Shown: positions 58,830-64,000 of the stretch, piece by piece
Numbering within the stretch: the stretch's first letter is position 1
Layout: each line of letters begins with the position of its first letter
The notes under the pieces: generated by a model
The model's input: the letters and a program-made list of their open reading frames with translations, nothing else
Told to the model about the DNA's origin: nothing
The model's database searches: none
Source of the DNA: Dokdonella_A sp963758365
GTDB taxonomy: Bacteria; Pseudomonadota; Gammaproteobacteria; Xanthomonadales; Rhodanobacteraceae
NCBI GenBank assembly: GCA_963758365.1
Contig: CAVWVB010000001.1
Coordinates: 1,674,001-1,738,000 of the forward strand
Direction: 5' to 3'
Length of the DNA stretch: 64,000 nucleotides
Made by a program: the position numbers and the translations under genes

Positions 58830-59585
58830 CTACAACGGCGACCCGGACATGCCCGTCGAAGTCTCCGGCAACGGCGGGACCGCAAGACTGCGTTCGCTGT
58901 CGCCGCTTGCGCCGGTGAGCATGTTCGGGGGCAGGAAGCCGACGTCGCCGATGCCGACGACCTTGAAGCGGCCATCGGCCTCGATCCGGATCCGCGTGAT
59001 GCTCGCGTGCCCGACCGACATCTCCAGCCATGCCGCAGTGTCGACACCGAGCGCGCGGGTCACCAGATAGCGAATCACGTTGCCGTGGCAGACGAACAAA
59101 TCGGTGCGCTCGCTGCCCTGCGCGGGCCTGAAATATTCTGCGAACAGCTTGTCGAGCTGCGCCTTGCAGGCAACGAATTCCTCGGGCTTGCCTTCAGCCA
59201 TGATCTCGGCACGACGTGTCGGCGGCGTGCACTCCTCGAGGTCGTCGATCACCTCGAACCGGCGACCCGGAAAGTCCGCGGCGATCACCGCCGCGGTATC
59301 GCGCGCGCGTTGCAGCGGACTGACGTACAACCCGTCGACGTGCGCTTCCATCGCGGCCAGTCGCGAACCGACCAGATGCGCCTGGGCTACGCCGAGCGGC
59401 GACAGTCCCGGCCCGAGCTTCGCGTTCGCGGCGGGGTCCGCGACGTACTGACCGTGGCGCACGAGGACAACGGTCCGCGCTGCAGGTGCAGGTGGCGCCA
59501 CAGGCGGCTTCGCGGCCTGCACGCAGGTCGTGAAGGAAACCAGCAACGCGAAGTTGCACGCCCCGGAAATCAGCCGCTTGTTCAT
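58830..59585 (-). CDS. Exported histidine-phosphatase family protein
   Basis: A 251-residue phosphoglycerate-mutase-like phosphatase with a signal peptide (cut near C-V-Q-A-A). The phospho-acceptor motif is V-L-V-R-H-G-Q with His44, then S-P-L-Q-R-A-R-D-T-A and the second histidine in F-V-C-H-G-N-V-I. The pattern is close to the PGAM5 group of serine/threonine phosphatases. A Ser/Pro-rich C-terminal extension follows. Start 59585 chosen over 59615. Confidence 0.85.
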   Translation of the reverse strand: MNKRLISGACNFALLVSFTTCVQAAKPPVAPPAPAARTVVLVRHGQYVADPAANAKLGPGLSPLGVAQAHLVGSRLAAMEAHVDGLYVSPLQRARDTAAVIAADFPGRRFEVIDDLEECTPPTRRAEIMAEGKPEEFVACKAQLDKLFAEYFRPAQGSERTDLFVCHGNVIRYLVTRALGVDTAAWLEMSVGHASITRIRIEADGRFKVVGIGDVGFLPPNMLTGASGDSERSLAVPPLPETSTGMSGSPL

Positions 59586-59975
59586 GTCGATGTCATTTCC
59601 GGGCGCGATGGCCACGGTTCCCTGCTGTGTGCAGCCGCATAACTACCACCAAAATGACTGCCGCGCCTTCCGCGTCGATCCCGCGCGAAGGTGCAGGCTG
59701 GCTCCGCGACGGTTCCGATGAACCCGGACCATGCAGTCGTCGCGACCGTGGAACACCTGCATCCGGCGCTTGCGTACGCGCCAACAGGCGCTGCAACAAC
59801 TGGTTGACACGCAGCAAACCGCCGCTGAACGGCCCGTGTGCTATAGATCCGAAGCGGGTTTCGGCCCTTTTGCCACGCCCTGCGCAGGCTTCACGCCGAT
59901 CGGTCCATCCCCGCCAGCGCCACTCCATTCCTCTAGCGAAGGAGATCCACATGTCCATAGTCCACCACCAACATC
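59586..59975. other. 390-bp divergent intergenic region with decoy start
   Basis: The gap lies between the phosphatase gene and the NTF2-like gene and should hold both promoters. A strong ribosome site, GAAGGAGATCCAC, precedes an ATG at 59951 that is out of frame with the NTF2-like gene starting at 59976. No other feature seen. Confidence 0.5.
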
Positions 59976-60449
59976 ATGCGTCGCACAGCGCTTCCCCTTG
60001 CCATCGGCCTGCTGTTTGCCGCAGCACCCCTCTGCGCGGCCGAGCCCAGCGGTGCTGCCGCCGAGGTCATGGCACTCGCGAAGGCGCAGTGGACCGCGGA
60101 GAACCAGAACCTGTCCTCCGCGCAGGCCATGGCTTCGATCGCCGACGACTACACCGAGTTCAATTCCGTCGTGCCGACTCTGGTGCAAGGCAAGGCGGTC
60201 GCGGCACGCTTCTACGACGCTTCGCTGCAAAGCGGCGACAAGGGTCTTGCCTCCGAAATGATCAACCCGCACGTGCAGGTTTACGGCGACGCCGCGATCC
60301 TCACGTACAACTATGCGGGCATGATCAAGAGCAGCGATGGCAAGGTGCGCAACGACGTTGCCAAGTCGACGCGCGTCTACGTCAAGCAGGGTGGCGACTG
60401 GAAACTGGTACACGCCAACTTCGCGCCGATGGGAAATCCGAACCCGTAA
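59976..60449 (+). CDS. Secreted NTF2/SnoaL-like (DUF4440) protein
   Basis: A 157-residue exported protein: signal peptide (M-R-R-T-A-L-P-L-A-I-G-L-L-F-A-A-A-P-L-C-A-A), then one NTF2-like alpha-beta barrel with V-Q-V-Y-G-D-A-A-I-L-T-Y-N-Y and T-R-V-Y-V-K-Q-G-G-D-W-K-L-V-H-A-N-F. Such domains bind small ligands or act as enzymes; here function is unknown. The ATG at 59976 lacks a ribosome site of its own, while a perfect site serves an out-of-frame ATG 25 bases upstream. Confidence 0.82.
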   Translation: MRRTALPLAIGLLFAAAPLCAAEPSGAAAEVMALAKAQWTAENQNLSSAQAMASIADDYTEFNSVVPTLVQGKAVAARFYDASLQSGDKGLASEMINPHVQVYGDAAILTYNYAGMIKSSDGKVRNDVAKSTRVYVKQGGDWKLVHANFAPMGNPNP

Positions 60450-60460
60450 CCGCCGGGGAC

Positions 60461-60491
60461 GGAGGCAATCGATACTCCCCTGATTGCCTCC
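60461..60491 (+). terminator. Hairpin after the NTF2-like gene
   Basis: A perfect 10-bp stem GGAGGCAATC/GATTGCCTCC with an 11-base loop begins 11 bases after the stop codon. It is followed by C-rich sequence rather than T residues, so it may be a terminator helper or mRNA-stabilising hairpin. Confidence 0.5.
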
Positions 60492-60664
60492 CTCCCCCGT
60501 CTTCCGGTTTCCGCGGCTCGGCGTGCATCGCATGGGCACTCACCGGTGCAAACCGCAACTCGCAAGGCCAGCACGCGCTGCTGCGCAAGTCCGCCTTTGC
60601 GCAGCCGCCTGCCCGCTTCGATTTGAAGTCCGCTCGCGACCGGGACCCTGCGTCACGATGAGCC

Positions 60665-63600
60665 TCACCCGCGGACGCAGTTCCTGCCCTCCGACTTGGC
60701 CCGGTACAGTGCGGTATCCGCATTGCGCAGCAACCGGTGCGCATCGGCCGCTGTCGCGACGCGTTGACTTGCCACCCCGGCGCTGATCGTCACCTGATTC
60801 CAGTCCGCGGTGCCCGGCACCGCGATCCGCATGGTCCGCACCGCGACGCGGATACATTCGGCGAGCACCCGGGTCCGTTCCAGATTCGCACCCGGCACGA
60901 GGCACGCGAATTCCTCGCCGCCGTAGCGTGCCGCGAGCGCTTCGCCGGGCAGGCATTCGTGGATCGCCGCGCCGACCTCGCGCAGCGCCTCGTCGCCGGC
61001 CGGATGACCGAAGCGGTCGTTGTAGGCCTTGAAGTGGTCCACGTCGACGAAGATCAGGCCAACCGTGTCTCCCGCGACATCCCCCTCGAGCGCCTCGAGC
61101 AGGCGGCGGCGGTTCGCGAGCCCGGTCAGCGCATCGCGGTAGGACAGATCGACCAGCCGCGCGTTCGCCTCGTGGAGTTCCGCGGTGCGCGTGCGTACTT
61201 CGGCTTCCAGGCGCCGCCGCTGCGCTTTCAATGCGTAGGTCCGCGACTGCAGCAGCGCGTAGCCGAGCAGCAATGCCGCGAGGCCGAGTCCGATGCGCGA
61301 CTCCGTGCGCTGCCACCAGGCCGGTACCACCCTGATCTGCACAGCGAGCGGCGTACTCGGATTGCCCGCGTAATCGCGTCCCTCGATGCGCAACGTATGC
61401 ATGCCCGGCGACAGCGCATCGAACGTACGTGCGTTGTTGTCCGACCAGGCACCCGGTGACGACTCCAGAGCGAGCAGCTGGGTGCGAAACACGGATTCGC
61501 TTTCACGCTGCCAGGACAGCAGTCCGAATTCGACGCGCAACTCGTGGCGTCCGGGTGGCACACGAATTTCCGATCCGTCGACGAGCCTGCTGTCGAGACG
61601 TACATGGGTCAGCCTGAGCGGCTTGGGCTCGCGGTCGCGCACCTCGTAATCGGGATCGAACACGGTCACCCCGCCCAGCGTGCCGGTCCAGAAGCGGTCG
61701 TGCGCGTCGACGAATTGCGCGTTGGTGTTGCACTCGTCGTGGACCATGCCGTCGGCACGCGTGAACACACGCGAGCTGTAGCCGCCCCGGATGGATGTCA
61801 GCATCTGCACGCCGTTGTTCGTGCAGATGTAGATGCGTCCCTGCGAGTCGGCATGCGCGCTGTAGGCAGTCGGATCCGGCGCGGCCGGCAGGTCCGGTGG
61901 CAGCGCCTGCGGATGCAGCGGATCACCCACGTCGACACGCAAGATGCCTCGATTGACCGTACCGAGCCAGAGCACCGGACGACCGGCCGCGTCCGCGATC
62001 ATGTCGATGCCGAGCAGTGACAGGTCACCGCTGCCGAGTTCGCTGCGCAGCAGTACCGCGTGTTCGCCGTCGAAGCGCAACAGTCCCTTCGAAGTCGCTG
62101 CCCACAGCCACGAACGGCCGCTGCGATCGCGCTGCTCGTACAATCCGGTCGCGCGCCATGAATCCGCGATCCCGGCGGGGCGAATCGCGGTCCAGATACC
62201 TTCGCGCCAGCGATACAACCCCGATTCGCGCGTCGCGACCCAGGTTTCCCGCGCTCCGTCGTTGGTGCGCGCGAGCATGTCGAGCACGGCTTCACCCGGG
62301 CGCAGGGGCCACGGCACGTCGACCGCAACGAAATGTGTCCCGTCGGGCGCGCGCAGCAGGCGCCCATCGTCGCGCGCAACCCAGAGCGCGCTGCCGCGAC
62401 CATCGTCGATGCGCTTGACCATGCGCAGTCCGGCCGTGCCGGGGCTGCCACCCCCAGGGAACGACGCGCGCCACTCGCCATGTTCGTACAGACCGAGTCC
62501 GTCGCCGTCCGACGCGACCCAGAGACGCTCGCCGCCCAGGCCGTCCGGTTCGATCAGCAGGCCGAACACACCGCTGCCGCGCGCGCCCATCAACGTCGCG
62601 GTCCGCCACGCGCTGCTGCCGCCGAACGTGCGCGAAACACCATTCTCGGTCGCAATCCAGAGCACGTCGATGCCGTCCGGGCTGCGCCAGGTACTGAGGC
62701 TGCGGATCACTCCGGAAGGCAAGCCGTGTTCGCGATCGAACACCCTGACGTGTTCGTTTTGGATGCGCACGAGACCGCCGCGCGTCGCGACCCACAGCGC
62801 GCTGCCGCCGTCGGGCAGGCGGGTCTGCGCGATGTCGTAGACGTCGTTGCTCGGAAGCGTGTGCGCGGCGACCGTCCACGAACGCAAACCGGACTCATCG
62901 AGACGCCAGAGGCCTTCGCCGAACGTCGAGATCCATAGCTGCTCGCGTCCGGCTTCATCCGTAACCAGCATCGATTCGATCTGCGCCGGCGTGAATCCGG
63001 GCGCCTGGAACGGTCGCCAGTCGCCGTCTTCGCGAAACCAGAGTCCGTTGTTGCCGCTTCCGGCCCAGGTGCGTTCGCGGCCGCCGATCGCATGGGTTCG
63101 CGCCACGCTGAGTATGGCGGCCGGGAGCTGCTCGCCGTACGGAGCCCTGATCCAGCGGCCGGCCCTGCGTTGCAGCAGGCCGCCATCCATCGTCGTCGCC
63201 CACAGTTCGAGATGACCCTGCGCGTCCGCGAGTTCGACGACTCGTCGCGCATGATCGGTCGGCAGGCCCGTGCTGCGATCGTCGAAGTGCCAGACCTTGC
63301 CGTCGAAACGCGCGATGCCTCGATCGCGGAACGCGGCCCACAGCGTGCCCTCGTGATCGAGGGTCAGTGCGCCGAGCACGCCGCCGATCGCGGGTGGATC
63401 GACCGCGTCCCAGCGGCGACCGTCATAACGAGCGAGGCCTTGCGAGGAAGCGAGCCAGACGAAGCCGTCGCGATCGGTCTGCACGCTCGAGATGACCGCA
63501 TCGGGCACGCCGTCGCGCACCGAGAAATTGGTGAACGAGGGAGCACCGAGGTCGAACAGGTCGATGGGCCGCGTCGGCGATGCAGTCGCCGTGCACGCGG

Positions 63601-63697
63601 CGGAGCCCCACAACAGGAAGACGCTCACCCATGCGGATGCCCGGCAAGCGCGAGTCACCGGACCAGACACATCGCTTTTTTCGCTGCGCGGCATCAT
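60665..63697 (-). CDS. Propeller-Y_Y_Y-GGDEF membrane sensor, diguanylate cyclase
   Basis: A 1010-residue sensor. After a signal or anchor segment (about 20-40), a large periplasmic region has some 14 two-component-regulator propeller repeats (D-G-F-V-W-L-A-S-S-Q-G-L-A-R-Y-D-G type) and a Y_Y_Y domain (G-R-H-E-L-R-V-E-F). One membrane helix (about 785-805) leads to a short coiled coil and a GGDEF domain with intact signature G-G-E-E-F near 922-926, so it should make cyclic di-GMP. Start chosen at 63697; alternatives are 63694 and 63805. Ligand unknown. Confidence 0.9.
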   Translation of the reverse strand: MMPRSEKSDVSGPVTRACRASAWVSVFLLWGSAACTATASPTRPIDLFDLGAPSFTNFSVRDGVPDAVISSVQTDRDGFVWLASSQGLARYDGRRWDAVDPPAIGGVLGALTLDHEGTLWAAFRDRGIARFDGKVWHFDDRSTGLPTDHARRVVELADAQGHLELWATTMDGGLLQRRAGRWIRAPYGEQLPAAILSVARTHAIGGRERTWAGSGNNGLWFREDGDWRPFQAPGFTPAQIESMLVTDEAGREQLWISTFGEGLWRLDESGLRSWTVAAHTLPSNDVYDIAQTRLPDGGSALWVATRGGLVRIQNEHVRVFDREHGLPSGVIRSLSTWRSPDGIDVLWIATENGVSRTFGGSSAWRTATLMGARGSGVFGLLIEPDGLGGERLWVASDGDGLGLYEHGEWRASFPGGGSPGTAGLRMVKRIDDGRGSALWVARDDGRLLRAPDGTHFVAVDVPWPLRPGEAVLDMLARTNDGARETWVATRESGLYRWREGIWTAIRPAGIADSWRATGLYEQRDRSGRSWLWAATSKGLLRFDGEHAVLLRSELGSGDLSLLGIDMIADAAGRPVLWLGTVNRGILRVDVGDPLHPQALPPDLPAAPDPTAYSAHADSQGRIYICTNNGVQMLTSIRGGYSSRVFTRADGMVHDECNTNAQFVDAHDRFWTGTLGGVTVFDPDYEVRDREPKPLRLTHVRLDSRLVDGSEIRVPPGRHELRVEFGLLSWQRESESVFRTQLLALESSPGAWSDNNARTFDALSPGMHTLRIEGRDYAGNPSTPLAVQIRVVPAWWQRTESRIGLGLAALLLGYALLQSRTYALKAQRRRLEAEVRTRTAELHEANARLVDLSYRDALTGLANRRRLLEALEGDVAGDTVGLIFVDVDHFKAYNDRFGHPAGDEALREVGAAIHECLPGEALAARYGGEEFACLVPGANLERTRVLAECIRVAVRTMRIAVPGTADWNQVTISAGVASQRVATAADAHRLLRNADTALYRAKSEGRNCVRG

Positions 63698-63777
63698 GCC
63701 CAGCCAACGAGCGCGTCGACCGGGATCGGCAATTCGCGCACGCCCGTCGCGCGGGTCCGTACCCATCCGGTCCGGAC

Positions 63778-64000
63778 TCACAGGTGGAACCGGCCCCGCT
63801 CGCACCAGTAGCGCACCTGGACGCCGCTCTCCTTCCAGAGTTGCGCGACGATCTCGCAGTTCTGCTTGTTGTACGGCGGCGGATCCGGCGCATCGAAAGT
63901 CGCGACCTGATAACGCGACGTCGGATCGCCGGCGACCGCGCTGCTGCGGTAGAGCGTGTAGACGTTCGCATCGTCGCGACCCGCGCCTGCGCAGGATGAA
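63778..64000 (-). CDS. Partial exported protein or lipoprotein, cut by the window end
   Basis: The minus-strand frame is open from the window edge to a TGA at 63778-63780. It reads S-S-C-A-G-A-G-R-D-D-A-N-V-Y-T-L-Y-R-S-S, then Y-Q-V-A-T-F-D-A, Y-N-K-Q-N-C-E-I-V-A-Q-L-W and V-R-Y-W-C-E-R-G-R-F. The leading S-S-C could be the lipobox cysteine region of a short lipoprotein. It has clear coding character; the start lies beyond the window. It is upstream of and in line with the propeller gene. Confidence 0.7.
   Translation of the reverse strand, partial: SSCAGAGRDDANVYTLYRSSAVAGDPTSRYQVATFDAPDPPPYNKQNCEIVAQLWKESGVQVRYWCERGRFHL

Noticed and set aside
56241..59642. Plus-strand frame of 1133 codons
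   Set aside because: It is antisense to four convincing minus-strand genes and is rich in R, H, Q and E without domain structure, a shadow frame.
1..64000. tRNA and rRNA genes
   Set aside because: No cloverleaf with a CCA end or rRNA segment was recognised by eye; a tRNA search program would be needed to exclude a missed tRNA.

Overview
The window reads as a piece of chromosome from a high-GC gammaproteobacterium, most likely of the Lysobacterales (Xanthomonadales), close to the Rhodanobacteraceae (Dokdonella/Rudaea-like). The support is the pst-phoU gene order, Xanthomonas-type attC sites, extragenic palindromes with a GTAG head, two secreted proteins ending in I-F-x-x-G-F-[E/D], and many periplasmic peptidases and lipoproteins. 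This placement is inference; no rRNA gene or single-copy phylogenetic marker settles it.

Layout. 0.1-6.2 kb: RNase T, an FmdB-type zinc ribbon and the complete high-affinity phosphate operon pstSCAB-phoU. 6.3-16.1 kb: housekeeping and envelope genes (rlmB, DUF1223 protein, beta-helix surface protein, MscS channel, ferritin-like protein, secreted methyltransferase, M13 lipoprotein peptidase, TrmO, SlyD-like isomerase). 16.5-20.6 kb: a four-gene minus-strand operon with circularly permuted ATP-grasp, alpha-E protein, transglutaminase and an Anbu proteasome-like peptidase, a predicted peptide-ligation/hydrolysis system. 21-33 kb: VOC-cupin fusion, FNT transporter, glutaminase, lipase-like hydrolase, SH3 protein, pseudouridine synthase, small secreted proteins, dienelactone hydrolase and a two-subunit molybdenum hydroxylase (IorAB type). 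33.4-34.1 kb: a 227-bp tandem array made of REP-like palindromes. 34-39.2 kb: second M13 peptidase, Cache protein and small envelope genes.

39.3-45.1 kb is the most unusual part: a minus-strand integron gene-cassette array with no integrase gene in sight (a CALIN). It has six attC sites or remnants, cassettes for a nucleotidyl-reductase-like protein, a DUF4336 protein, an SGNH hydrolase and an ORFan, plus decayed higBA and NTF2-like genes. An IS1182-family element sits exactly at the recombination end of one attC and carries an amber codon in its transposase.

45.6-64 kb: a deletion scar that fuses a YCII gene to an ECF sigma-factor tail, an unknown two-gene operon, signalling proteins (PAS-LuxR regulator, a PAS/GAF/GGDEF/EAL protein with degenerate GGDEF, a propeller-GGDEF sensor), GST, YceI, YCII, DUF1615 lipoprotein, outer-membrane barrel, APC and DMT transporters, a histidine phosphatase, and a lipoprotein-like gene cut by the window end.

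All domain assignments come from reading motifs by eye; no database search was run.
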